The notes under the pieces: generated by a model
Database searches by the model: none
What the model saw: the letters and a program-made list of their open reading frames with translations, nothing else
Told to the model about the DNA's origin: nothing
From: Rachicladosporium sp. CCFEE 5018
Lineage: Eukaryota > Ascomycota > Dothideomycetes > Cladosporiales > Cladosporiaceae
Direction of reading: 5' to 3'
Assembly (NCBI GenBank): GCA_002077045.2
Contig: KZ111152.1
Coordinates: 794,941-858,940, forward strand
DNA: 64,000 nt
Program-made: the position numbers and the translations under genes
Shown here: positions 41,706-52,585 of the stretch, in pieces
Layout of the letters: every line of letters begins with the position of its first letter
Position numbering within the stretch: position 1 is the stretch's first letter

Positions 41706-44700
41706 TCAAATTCTAACCACAACCCTCACCCCAAACCCCCTAGCCTCCCTAATAGAGCAAGCTAAACACGTCCTCCCCTCCTTCCCCACCACCGCACTCT
41801 CCCCTACCTGCGCACACCAAGCCCTCCCCAGCACTTCCAACTCCCAGCTCCCCCTCGCATCCAAGACCAGCACTTCCACCTCCTCGCCATGCACGACCTC
41901 TCTCAACAGCTCCTCACCCGGCAGCGTAAGCAGGCTCGCAGCTGGTATAAGATGATACCTGTACTCCACGTGCAGCGGATGCGCGGGAGAAGCGGGAAGC
42001 GCTTTGTCGGTGAGACTGTCGATCGGCGATACCGGAGGTGAGAGCGTGAGAGGCGGCTTGGCTGATGTGGGGCGGCGGGAGCGGAGGAGGGGTGTTGGGT
42101 GGCAGGGGTAGGAGGCGATAAAGTGGATGTCGTAGGTCAAAGTGAGGGTAAGGGGTGGGAGCTTGGGGTTCAGGGGTGAGGTGAAGGTCAGTGTTGCTTG
42201 ACTGGGGGCGTCCGAGGTCGGAGACGGGAGGCTGAGTGAGGAGAAGCGGACTTCGTTGCCCATCACTGGAGGCCCGTCGAGAGGTGTCGTGAAGTCCCCG
42301 ACTTGGACTGAGGAGGCGGAGGTGTTGTGCAGGGGATCGGAGTCCTGGGCTATGCGTTCTGGTGTCTTGATCTTGGGTGGAAGTGCGATGTCTTTGATTT
42401 CAAGGTCTACCCAGCCGTCTGCTTGACCGGGCGCGGGAACAGAGATCCAGCCCATGCACTCTTTGGCGCCTTCGGTCGCAGCTAGGACTCGTCCAATTAC
42501 GCAGCTCTTGCTCCAGTAGCCTCGGCCCTGCAAGATGAAGCCGCCGTAGAGGTTTGCGCAGTCGCCGAGTGCTTCGATCGCTTCTGGGGAGTTCTCTAGC
42601 AGGGTAGAAATGAGGAAGTGGCTTGCTGCTTCGCCCGGTAGCACGAGCCCTGAAAGCCAGGACTTTGACAGCCAGCCGCTTGTCTGGAAGCCGCCGGCGT
42701 TGCTTGATGGCGCAGAGGTAGGGAAGAGCTGCATGCTCTGTGCTGTAGTCATACGGCTGATGCCTGGGCGGCGCTGCAAAGCTGAGGAGCCAAAGTAGCT
42801 CAGCCTATTATTCGGCACCGACGGAGAGGCAGGGAGCCCTGGACTGCTCATCGGCGTGGCATATATACTCATATTGCTCAGCGTGCTCTTTGGTCTCCCC
42901 ACGTCGGTCTGAGTAGTAAGCTGCGACTTGACGGCTTCCGTGTTCGGCCAGCCGATGCTCTCGGCGAAGCTCATCAGTCCAGTGATCTGCTGCTCGATGT
43001 TCTTGGGCTCGAAGATAGGAGGTATGGCGACATTCGAAGCCGCGGAGAAGGACGTGATGGCACTGAAGAAGCTGCTCCTGTTGCCGGCAGCGCTTAACAC
43101 TGCCGACCCACTCATGGCTGTAAGGTGTTCGAGAAAGCGTTCCGCGAGCAAAACGTCCCAGTCGATCTTGCGTGATCGTTGGGTAGCAATTTTCTCTCGA
43201 TCGGCGTCCGTGATCATGGGTGGAAAGCCGTCCGAAGCATTCAGGGAAGCCAGTATCTCGAGGCGCACCGCAAGCTCTGCAGCAAGCGTGATCTGCAGAA
43301 TCAAGACGTCGCGCTCACCCGGCTGCTGCGGATCGTCGTCGTCCTCGCCCGCCCACAGAAGTGCTCCGACCTGGATCCGCCATTCCACCATGCTAAAGTC
43401 ATGCCAGAGACCCTTGACATTCAGCGTCTCTTGTAGTGCTGTGATCTGTGTGCCGAGAGAAACGCTGCCGGTGCCTGCTGGCGAGATGCCGAGCTCCGCG
43501 CTGAGCAACTTGTCGAAGAGATCCTCACCCATCTCCGAGATCTTGCCCTCATTCAATGCACTACTGGAAGCATCGCCGCTTCTGAGGGAGCGGTACATCT
43601 CATCCAGTTCCGCAAGCCGAACAATCAATGCCTCGACGTCCAAGTTTCGCAAGCCTAGCGCTTCAGGACCAGAGATGAGCAGATGTCTGTGTTCCAGACT
43701 CTGTGGCTCATCCGGCTGCACCACGCTGTCCGCAACTGGCAGTTGCACGAAGTGCTCGAATCCAATGGTCCCTCGATCGAGCCCGTTTGCGCTGAGCATG
43801 TTCGGCACCTCCAGCACAGGCTCTTCCGCATCCAGAAGTAGAGTGAGGCGGCTGCCAGTCTCATGTCTCTTTAATCCTGGCCGCTCGTCCGCTTCCCTTA
43901 CTTGATGCACGCCCAACGCACTCGCCTCAAACGTCTCGTGTGTAATGCCCTTGTGATCGGTACCATATATTGCCGCAGCCACAATAGCATCACCACCGCG
44001 AAACAGCACCTGCGACGCGTATCGAGCTCCTCTCTTCTCCACTCGGAAGTATGGCGCACCGACGAATGTGGCATCAAGCTCCTCTGCACTGAGTGGCTGG
44101 CGATCCCGCTCTGCTTGTGACAGACCGGAAGCAGGAGATCGGTTCGTAGCAGACGCAGCTCGTGAATTTGCACGTATACGTTGCTTGAGGTAAAAGCTAT
44201 CGCTGGCAGGCTTGGGCTCGCTTTTAGGAGCGCCCATGATGCGGTCGAGGACGTCATCTTTGACTGGTACGGAGGAGAGGCCATTCTTGTCATGAGGCTG
44301 GTCCTGGGGAGCGAACAGTCAGCTTGAAGCTCAATTCTCGTCAGAAGCGCATGTCTTACCACTCTGCGTCCTCGCGTGGCTGATCGTTGCGGTGTTCCCT
44401 CATTGTTAGGCACACCGCTTTCGCTCATCGTTCGAGACTTCTCCTTCATGCTCTTGACGAAGTCTCGCATTGCCTGGCGCCGCGAGGCCTTCTGCGGCAC
44501 GTTCGCGTGCCCGTCATCGTAGAAGCAGCCCACCGTCCGATCCTCGTCCTTGATGTCGAAGGACATTGGCGAGTCTTCGGCGATGGTATCTGGCGACCGC
44601 ACTGCATGCACTGCCACCGTTGAATCGGACTTGATAACGGACTTCTTCTTTCGGAGCGTAGGTATTCTGAGTGGTAGTCGAGAGCGACCGCCATCATGGT

Positions 44701-44734
44701 CCGCAGTGCTCGGCGATCTGAAGAGGCCAGGCAT
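41706..44734 (-). CDS. Large conserved-looking fungal protein of unknown function
   Basis: A 990-residue protein in two exons, 44360-44734 and 41706-44303, with a 56-bp phase-0 intron (GTAAGA...CAG). I do not recognise the family. The first 150 residues are basic and Ser/Arg-rich. From about residue 200 there is an ordered region (YFRVEKRGARYASQVLFRGG, FEHFVQLPVADSVVQ), then long helices (LRNLDVEALIVRLAELDEMY). A Ser/Pro-rich linker follows near 42750-42900. A well-structured segment comes next (GWLSKSWLSGLVLPGEAAS, NLYGGFILQGRGYWSKS), and the C-terminal 300 residues are beta-like. No signal peptide or clear membrane segment is evident. The start MPGLFRSPSTADHD is the first good ATG of the exon; 35 upstream in-frame codons are hydrophobic and less likely. 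Confidence 0.75.
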
Positions 44735-45298
44735 CGTAGATTGCTCTCCTTGGTAGTGAGCTGTTGCCAGATTGCGAGAGGAGAAGAAGGGAAACAGTAA
44801 GGGAGCATAGACGAAGCAGTGAATAGGAACACTCAACAAACCATCACCCTCTCATCTCATCTCATCACCAGTCCGTCCAAGGCATAACAGACCAGGTTCC
44901 CCATACTACCGTATACAAACCACTCATCTACCAGCACGCCTACACCCCAGTATCAGCCACCACATGTCATTGCACCCCAGCAGCCACTCTAAGCAAGGCC
45001 CGACGGATCACGATCCCAGATTCGCATCACCTCCAACATCGCGAAACACGCACAAAGCACGTGAGACGCAACCAGCAAACCAGGTTCTGGCGCGAGATTG
45101 GCAGAGCGGGACGTAAGACGAGGTGGTTGCAACAGGCGCAGGCGAGATTACGGCAGCACTGTGCATGGCAAGCGCGTGGGAAGTGGGGATCGAGATGAAT
45201 CAGGGCAGTGAACGTGCATGCTGTGAAACACGAGGTTGGTGTCGGTGCCAAGAGAATCATGCGCCGAAGAGAGCAGGCAATGAGCGGAAGACGAGCGT
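44735..45298. other. Intergenic
   Basis: About 560 bp. It contains a CTCATCT-type short repeat near 44850-44870 in the leader region. No gene seen. Confidence 0.5.
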
Positions 45299-46276
45299 TT
45301 AATTACATGTATGTACACGCGGACTGTCGCTGCTGCTGCTATTCGACGACAATTCAATCGCGTCATGGGTATCATCGCCATTCGCTGTAACGCTGGAAAC
45401 ACGCTTCAAGGTCTTCGTGAGCCATTCACCCTTCGCATCACCTCCTCTGCGTGCCTTTTCCGCCCATGCCCAAATAACTGGATCAAGGAAATCAATATCG
45501 ACCCTGAGGCGAGTGTCCTCCGCGCCACCACCGTCACCTCCACCGGCAGTACAGCGCATTACCTCGGATGCACACCACCTCAGAATGTACATCACAGTGT
45601 CCCTCTGGCATCCGAAATCGGTGATGGCAGTCCGCAAGAGATCCTGATCCGGCGCAACGCCCAGTCGACGGAGTAGTTCGAGTGCATCCATACACTGCTC
45701 TCGTGCAGCATCCATGAGCCCAGTATAGGCAACCTCGCTAGCGAGACCTGCCAAACCCGCGGGACTGTCTGTGCAGTTCGAGGTGAGGACGCGGAGAAAT
45801 TTGATCTTGTCTCGAGTCCAAGGTCCATGTAGGAGCTTAACTGGAATGCCAAGATCGGCGGATGGTTGCAACGACCTCCACTGATCACTCTGGTGCCGGT
45901 CTGTATTGTCCGCCGAGCCGAGCTGAATGGCATATCGCACCCCGGCTTGATCGTCAAGCCACTGACCAAAGAAGGCCCAGGTCATGAAACGACTGCTCAG
46001 GAGACGCTCTGCCTGCCGAAGATCTTGACCGGTCGCGGTGCTCGTGCAATGAACGATGGGCGACAGGGCGTGCTTGGTGAGCTGCCACTGCAGTTGCTTG
46101 CCTGAGAGCTGACTAGCCAGCCGTGGTGATGCGAGAGGTAAATCGAGGTTGCCAGAGTATAGCAAGATCTCCTGTATTAATTCCGCTGGGAGCTGCTCGA
46201 GTCGGGAAAGTGCTATCTTCCGTCGTTTGAGCGCACGTAGTGCTCCGCTAGCTGCTTGCGGTGAGGTCTCTGACAT
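45299..46276 (-). CDS. Lineage-specific protein related to the gene at 47450 (F-box-like start)
   Basis: 325 residues, single exon. The N-terminal block LEQLPAELIQEILLYSGNLD is F-box-like, followed by LPLASPRLASQLSGKQLQ. A further block, IPVKLLHGPWTRDKIKFLRV, is shared with the protein at 47450, and both genes have the pattern NLDLPLASxxLxxQLS. I therefore treat them as paralogues of a family I cannot name. The frame stays open to an upstream ATG at 46402, but the sequence there is not like the relative. The C-terminal tail is Ser/Asp-rich (SSNSSSSDSP). Function unknown. Confidence 0.7.
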   Translation of the reverse strand: MSETSPQAASGALRALKRRKIALSRLEQLPAELIQEILLYSGNLDLPLASPRLASQLSGKQLQWQLTKHALSPIVHCTSTATGQDLRQAERLLSSRFMTWAFFGQWLDDQAGVRYAIQLGSADNTDRHQSDQWRSLQPSADLGIPVKLLHGPWTRDKIKFLRVLTSNCTDSPAGLAGLASEVAYTGLMDAAREQCMDALELLRRLGVAPDQDLLRTAITDFGCQRDTVMYILRWCASEVMRCTAGGGDGGGAEDTRLRVDIDFLDPVIWAWAEKARRGGDAKGEWLTKTLKRVSSVTANGDDTHDAIELSSNSSSSDSPRVHTCN

Positions 46277-47449
46277 TGCCAGGGAGGACTTGACGACCTG
46301 CAAATGCTTCCGCTGCTTGCCGAAATGCCATTTCTCGGCCTTGCAGGCACTGCGCTTGCCCCTGATGCGGATCGGCGTCTTGCCATGTTCGAGGGCTGTC
46401 ATCGGATATCGGGTTCGGATACAAAGCTCCCTGTTCGACCGGAGTCAGTAAAGTCCAAGGAACTCAAGATGAACAAGCAGTGCTTCGATGCAGAAGACCT
46501 CAGTGATCTTGGTGATAAGCGATCATACCCGAAGGTCAATTACTATCTAGTGTCATATTTTTAATCATTGTCAAGGGGAGGAGACGAAGGAAAATAAGCC
46601 GGCATACCGGGCAATATCAGCTCGCGCTTAGGCGACGTCTGCTGTCAAGCGGTGTGTGGTGGTGCGGTTCGGGATCACCGGCAGACAAAATCCAACTCCC
46701 GAAGCCGAGCGTGCAGGGTGTAGCGATATTGGCAGCTCATCTTCAATGCTCGTGGTTGGAGGGAGGCGCCGAGCAATGCGACGTGGTGGCGAGGTACTGC
46801 GACTAGAGTCAGCTGGAGTGCTCCTGCAAAGTCGTGCAGAGTAGTATTGCGGCGAGGTCGAGAGTCAGATCAAGTAAGAAATATCAATCAAGCCATGCCC
46901 TCGTGAGAATCAGGCGTGATCTCAGGCGACAGCCATCAATCGCAAATTATAACATCCTTCAATATGTGAGAGGCGGGTAGAGACTTACAACTGCCGTGGT
47001 GCGCCACGAAGTCGGAGGAAGTGGGTGATGCATGTCGGTGGTGAGGTGCAGAAGCAGTAGAAAGTTGCATGTCGAGGAGAAAAGTTAGGTGACGCGAAGG
47101 CTTGGCGCCACTAGTCAGTGTACGCGTTTTGGCGATCGTGACTTCCAACATCAATGCTATGGCGGCCTAGGACATGCTCTCACTCAATCTACGCTTTCTG
47201 TGGTGTTCAACACGCTACACAGAGCGATGTGAGGCTCACAAAGCGATTTGTGACTATCGATCACACTGATCAGCCGCATCACACTCCTGGACTCAACGTC
47301 TAAGTAGTGAGCTTGTGTGCAAAGTAGAGCGAGATCCTCATCTCCGCGGCCTGCGACCTCAGACTGACATGACAAGCAGGTCGATAATAGCAGAATCCGT
47401 CAGTCACCATCATATCACTCCCAAAGCTTCGTTCTCAACCATCGTCAGA
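46277..47449. other. Divergent intergenic region between the two related genes
   Basis: About 1.17 kb with no recognised gene. The longest open frames (about 60-70 codons) look random. Confidence 0.5.
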
Positions 47450-48792
47450 ATGGCCTCCAAGAAATCCAAGAAGTCACCAGCCAAACGCACCGCTGCGAAA
47501 GCGTCGAGCAGTGTCGCTGCCAGCAAGCGCAAAGAGCCCTCCGACGACACACCATTCAAGTCGTCCCGCACCGACGAATTTGACTCAGCGAAGATCGCGC
47601 CCAGCGTTGACGCTGATCAGTCGATCAAACGTGCAAAGCAACAGCGTGCGCTGTCTCCGCTCGAGTCTATGCCAACCAAGTTGCTACACGATGTGAGTAC
47701 CATTGCCGCATGCAAAGGCTCACAACTTGCTGACAGCATCACTAGATCTTCGTGCTCTCCGAGAATCTGGACCTGCCACTTGCCTCAAAGCCTCTCCAGT
47801 CTCAGCTGTCGAATGAGCATCTACATATGGCACTCACTCGTCAGATCCTCGGAGAGGTCGCTCGCAAGGTCAAGGAAGCCAAGCTGTCCCAGGACCCCCT
47901 ACGTTTCGCGGACATAATGCAGACGGACGTTCAAGCAGCCAACCGTCTCCTTAACGCCAGATTCTTCACGCTTGAAATTTGCAAATCCTGGCTTGTCGAG
48001 AGTACCATCGATACTTCACACCTGCCCGATGCTTCGTCCTTCTTCCCGAACCGCCTTGAGTTCCACTACACTCGGCTGTGGAACGTGAACATCAGCTGGG
48101 CGGTCAATGTAATCACCATCCCAAGCAAGCTCTTCCGCGCCCCCTGGACTGCCGGTAAGATCGGACTGCTCCATGTCCTCGAGTCCATGCTACCGAACAG
48201 GTGGCCTTATGACGAAACCGCTGTAGACTCCATGGCAGAGATGGCGCACGCTGGTCTCAAGGCCGCCATCGCCGACAAATGTTCACCAGTGGTCAGCCAG
48301 CTGTCTCGGTACTCACTCGGGCAAGCCACGAAACTTTTGCGCGCCGCTGTGATCGACCACGGCTGCGACGAGGGCACTGTCTCCGCGTTGGTGAGAGACG
48401 GAGTCGTCTACTTCGAAGGCGAGATGGACAATCTTCGGGGACGTCTGGATGAGGGCGAGATCGACATTGAGGATGTTACGTCTGCTTGTGAGATCGACTT
48501 CTACGACGTCCAGCTGAGAGACTGGGCGAATGCGGCCAAGAAACGCGGCGACGACAAGAGCACGTGGCTGATGGAGCTTATGGGTGAAGCTGCACGGTCT
48601 GTGGACGATCTTCACGCTAAGTTGATCGACGATTACCAACACGATAGTATTGACGATGATGGTCCTACTTACGACAGTGATGAAGACTGCAATGGTGGCA
48701 ACGATAATGACGGGCCTCCATGCCTCCGCAGGGATTTGCTTAAGAAGCGAGGAGCCTGGTTCGGGAAGTGGGGTCATGCGTGGTTCTACTGA
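47450..48792 (+). CDS. Lineage-specific protein related to the gene at 45299
   Basis: 429 residues in two exons, 47450-47692 and 47746-48792, with a 53-bp phase-0 intron. The N-terminus is Lys/Ser/Ala-rich and basic (MASKKSKKSPAKRTAAKASS), perhaps nuclear. The intron sits inside the F-box-like block (SMPTKLLHD | IFVLSENLDLPLASKPLQ). A second shared block is ITIPSKLFRAPWTAGKIGLL. The C-terminus is acidic (about residues 385-410). The last 204 codons (from 48181) are inside the duplicated segment, and a second copy of just that part is at 55148. Function unknown. Confidence 0.75.
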
Positions 48793-49227
48793 AAGAAACA
48801 GTGGACGTGCGAAGGGGGGAACTGTACGGTGACATGGCTGTAGAACAACGTGGCTGTATGATTAACGGCAGAAGAAGGCAGCTGTATTGCTAGACGTGAG
48901 ACATCGCTGGAGCAAAGTAGCTCGCGACTTGATGAGATAGATGATGATATGCAAGTCGCTCTGACTTGCAATCTGTGCACAAATACATCGCAGCGTGCGC
49001 ACTGACACCAACGGAGGATTGTTCGTGAAGGAGTGAATGGAATGTTCCTTGCTTTATACGTCGAGCTAACACTGTCGTACCCATGCATGCGCCAGCGGCC
49101 GACTGGGCAGTCGTACGCGGTCCAGCTTCTTTACATCGTGCAGACCGTGGCGGTGTCCCGTACGATACTCGCGGCTTCTGCACTCGATCACTCCTTCCGA
49201 ACATCAGAGTCCCGATAAGCAGCCACT
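48793..49227. other. Convergent 3' region, copy A
   Basis: 435 bp between the stops of the lineage-specific gene and eL14. Near-identical in copy B (55760-56194). Nothing recognised. Confidence 0.5.
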
Positions 49228-49837
49228 CTATGCGCTCGCCTTAGCTGCGGCGAACGACTTGCGGTGCTGAAAGCGAACCTGTCCATCACGTTAGTGCCAC
49301 ATCCCGAAGTCACCCTTGCTCCACACCCCTGGATCAACATACCTGCTTCTTCAGCCTCATCGCCTTGAACCTCTCGAAGTCGTTCAACTCCCGTCTCCTC
49401 ATCGTCTTCGCCTTGTTGAGCGCGTACGTGCTCTTGTTCCACGTTCCCTCAACCTCTTGTGCCTGCCACAACTTCTGTAGCGCAGCGGACCCGGCGCCTC
49501 GTGGGAGCTTCTCGATGACGATGCGTGTGAGGGAAAGAGCAGCGAGTGGGGAGGAGTGGCGCGGGACGAGCAGATCTTTCGATTCGGAGGGGCCTTCGAC
49601 GAGGACCTGCGGGTGAAAGTATGTTAGTGTGTGTTGATCTGCCTTCGCGACTTCATCCTTGCGCCCGTCTCGTGAACATATTCGAAGGACTGCCGGTATG
49701 TGTAGACGTACGCGCTTGTGATCAATGATCTCGACAATCGCTGCGAGTCTGCCAGCGAAAGGACCGTTGCTGAAGAGCACCACACGGCCCACCTCCACCA
49801 TCCTCCATTGGCTTGCTACGACGCTTGCCTCGCCCAT
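49228..49837 (-). CDS. RPL14: 60S ribosomal protein eL14 (copy A)
   Basis: A 146-residue protein in three exons: 49712-49837, 49343-49606 and 49228-49278. Exon 1 gives WRMVEVGRVVLFSNGPFAGR and VEIIDHKR. Exon 2 gives VLVEGPS, RIVIEKLPRGAGSAALQKL and NDFERFKAMRLKKQ. The last exon is the basic tail VRFQHRKSFAAAKASA. These are eL14 landmarks. Intron 1 (105 bp) has good splice signals but is a multiple of three and free of stops in this copy, so an unspliced mRNA would give a 35-residue insertion. Intron 2 is 64 bp. It is divergent to NAC-alpha. Confidence 0.95.
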
Positions 49838-50288
49838 CGTGTCGGTATGTGTTGGGTCTGTATGCGTCCTTAGTACTCCAGCGCTTCAATGAGTGTTAGA
49901 TCCGAGGTTCGTACCGTCGTGGGAGTGTCGTGAGAATTGTCGATATCGCTGGTGTCGGACTGACGTTCGCGGGCTCGGATTCACAAAGTGTGTGTCTTGG
50001 CATTTTCGAGTGGAATAGAGCGGCGGTTGCTGCCGGCGCTAAGGATTTCGCAGCCGAGCTCAGTTTGTGCGGCAGAGCCGGGGACAGCGACGACGTCTGG
50101 AGCTGTGTAGCGGAGTTGAGATCACCTTAGCGATACATTGAACAGCACTGGTAAGTCGAGATTGCTAGTCATACATATCAAGTGCGAAGCTCGGTTGCGC
50201 ATCCCTTGTGGCACAGCTGAGTCCAGGTTCAAAGACCTCTCACTGACCGCATTGCCAGTCCTTTCATTCCTACTCACAACCACTCATC
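49838..50288. other. Divergent promoter eL14 / NAC-alpha, copy A
   Basis: 451 bp shared upstream region of two translation-related genes. Copy B carries the same region (56806-57247), with small indels near 50130-50145. Confidence 0.55.
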
Positions 50289-50968
50289 ATGGCCAACCCA
50301 CGTGTCGAAGAGATCATTGACGAGCCGGAGAAGGATGTCGAGGTTCAGGACGGATCGGACTCGGATGACTCGGACGACAATGAGGGAGGAGAGGCATCGA
50401 TCCCCGCAGGTGCTTCCGTAGCAGTCCACAGCAGGAACGAGAAGAAGGCGCGCAAGGCGATCGCCAAGCTCGGTCTCAAGCACGTTGAGGGCATCACACG
50501 TGTCACTCTGCGAAGACCAAAGAACATCCTCTTCGTGATCAGCCAGCCAGAGGTGTACAAGAGCCCGAACAGCAACACCTGGATGTATGTACTTGACTGA
50601 AGAGGCGTAGAAATTGCGGAACAGGATCACTGACAGCAAATCGCAGCATCTTCGGCGAAGCCAAGATCGAGGACCTCAACTCCCAAGCCCAGGCCTCCGC
50701 CGCCCAGCAACTCGCCGCACAGTCCGCCAACGACCACTCCGGCCACGACCACTCCCACGACGGCGACAAGGGCAAGGCGATCGAGGGCGGTGATAAGAAG
50801 GTCGAGGAGGATGAGGATGATGGGGAGGAAGTCGACGACACTGGACTCGAGGCCAAGGACATTGAGCTTGTCATGGCGCAGGCCAGTGTCAGCCGGAAGA
50901 AGGCAGTCAAGGCGCTGAAGGAGAACGACAATGACATTGTGAACAGTATCATGGCGCTGTCGATATAG
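50289..50968 (+). CDS. EGD2: Nascent polypeptide-associated complex subunit alpha (copy A)
   Basis: A 205-residue protein in two exons, 50289-50584 and 50647-50968, with a 62-bp intron splitting an Ile codon. The acidic N-terminus is followed by the NAC domain: EKKARKAIAKLGLKHVEGIT, RRPKNILFVISQPEVYKS, then [20 protein letters not shown]. The C-terminal UBA-like helix region is DIELVMAQASVSRKKAVKAL, ending NDIVNSIMALSI. A His-rich linker (DHSGHDHSHDGDKG) lies between. NAC binds emerging nascent chains at the ribosome exit. Confidence 0.96.
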
Positions 50969-51478
50969 ACGTGGCCGAGCTTCAATGGTCTTCCAGAGCC
51001 CAAACCTTCACGGTGGTGACATGGTCGTGAGCGAGCTACGACACGGCTAGAGCAGCTTTCCGTATAGCATGAGCGAAACATACAAGTTCTGCTCCAATGT
51101 ACAAGCACATGCTGTGCATCAGCACACGATCATAAGGATGGTGATTGTAACTGACAAGGAGGCACTCCGGTGGAAGTCCTTGAACTCTTTTGCAACGTGG
51201 TTGTATGCCGTTTTAGCTACCACCCCTGAAACCATACCGCGCTGTGCCTTGCGCCGACATTGACTTATGGTGATGCTAACGGATCGTCTGTATGCAGAGT
51301 CGCTTGGTCGTAGACTCGCAGAAGTACATGTACTGTAATGATCTGACAGTTTGTGACAAAAGTCTCGGTGCCAGCGCGCGAACTTCTGTCGCGAATACCC
51401 GAGCTTCGAACCTCAATGGCAAAGACCAGTCCTTGAAGCTCGCTGTCACTCACTCCTATCCACTCCATCACCCTCACA
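50969..51478. other. Intergenic NAC-alpha to ATP7, copy A
   Basis: 510 bp; present with few changes in copy B (57928-58437). Nothing recognised beyond 3' and promoter regions. Confidence 0.5.
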
Positions 51479-52242
51479 ATGGCGGCCTCAACGGTATGTG
51501 TACTCCATCATATCAGCTATCACGGCGCGCAGGCCCCCTTCCGCGCTCCCCGCCGCACCCGAACCCCCCTTCCCCAGCCCACGCACTAACACCCCCTTCC
51601 CTCCCAGCGCAGCGCGGCCCTAAAACTCGACTGGGCCACTCTCCCAACCAAGCTCGGCCTAAAAGGCACAACCGCTACTGCGCTCCAAACCTTCAAAAAG
51701 CGCAACGACGACGCCCGCCGCAAGGTCCAGATCCTCGCCGAGCAGCCCTCAACCGTCGACTTCAGCCACTACCGCTCCGTGCTCAAGAACACCGCCATCG
51801 TGGATGACTTGGAGAAGCAGTTCAGCAGCTTCCAGGTCAAGAAGTACGATGTCAGTCGTCAGATCAAGGCGTTAGATGCGTTTGAGGCGCAGGCTGTGAA
51901 GAGCGCGGAGGAGACGAAGACGAAGGTCGATGAGGAGCTGAAGGATTTGGAGAAGACGTTGAAGAATATTGAGACGGCGAGGCCATTTGAGGATTTGACT
52001 GTGGTATGTGTCTCTTGTCAGAGAGGCGATCTCTGGGAGATGTCACGTGATTTGGATACTGATTCTGCGCAGGATGAGGTCGTTGCCGCACGTCCTGATA
52101 TCGACACTCGCGTTGAGCAGCTCGTGTCCAAGGGCCGCTGGCAAGTACCGGGCTACAAGGTGAGTTACACAGAAGTGATCTATGAGTCGACTCGAGCTGA
52201 CATCCCTTCCAGGAGAAATTCGGCGACCTTTCTGTCTTGTAG
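51479..52242 (+). CDS. ATP7: ATP synthase subunit d, mitochondrial (copy A)
   Basis: A 175-residue protein in four exons: 51479-51493, 51608-52003, 52073-52159 and 52213-52242. The first exon encodes only MAAST and the last only EKFGDLSVL. The body reads ALKLDWATLPTKLGLKGTTA, FKKRNDDARRKV and YRSVLKNTAIVDDLEKQF, which are the markers of the peripheral-stalk subunit d of the F1Fo ATP synthase. Introns are 114, 69 and 53 bp. Length equals the family norm (174). Confidence 0.95.
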
Positions 52243-52585
52243 ATGGCGTCAATGTGGCTGTAGTATCGTAGCGAGTGTATGTATTCACCCTGCAGTTCGT
52301 GTCGTGTACATCGACGGCACTGTCTCGTTCTGCGTACTTTAGCTCCGGGGATGTTTCAATGTCTGCTAATGCATCGATTGTTCATGCCCATGGTCTGCTC
52401 TTCCAACCATACCAGCTCGGTGTCTTCTGTGTCGTACATGTAGCCTGAACGATCACTCATTTGTTGATGTGAGATGTACCTCATATTATGCTCTTGCCAC
52501 ATCGTACGATATGATCACTTTTGGCCCACCGTACATGTAAATAGCTAATGGCTTCGTCTCTTGTTTCGTAGGGATTGATTCAACC
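52243..52585. other. Intergenic ATP7 to MSC7, copy A
   Basis: 343 bp. It begins alike in the two copies, but most of it does not align with copy B (59203-59562), in contrast to the flanking genes. Confidence 0.6.

Noticed and set aside
42928..43905. Open frame of 325 codons on the plus strand
   Set aside because: Antisense shadow of the 990-residue gene; Ser-rich composition expected from the complement of its codons.
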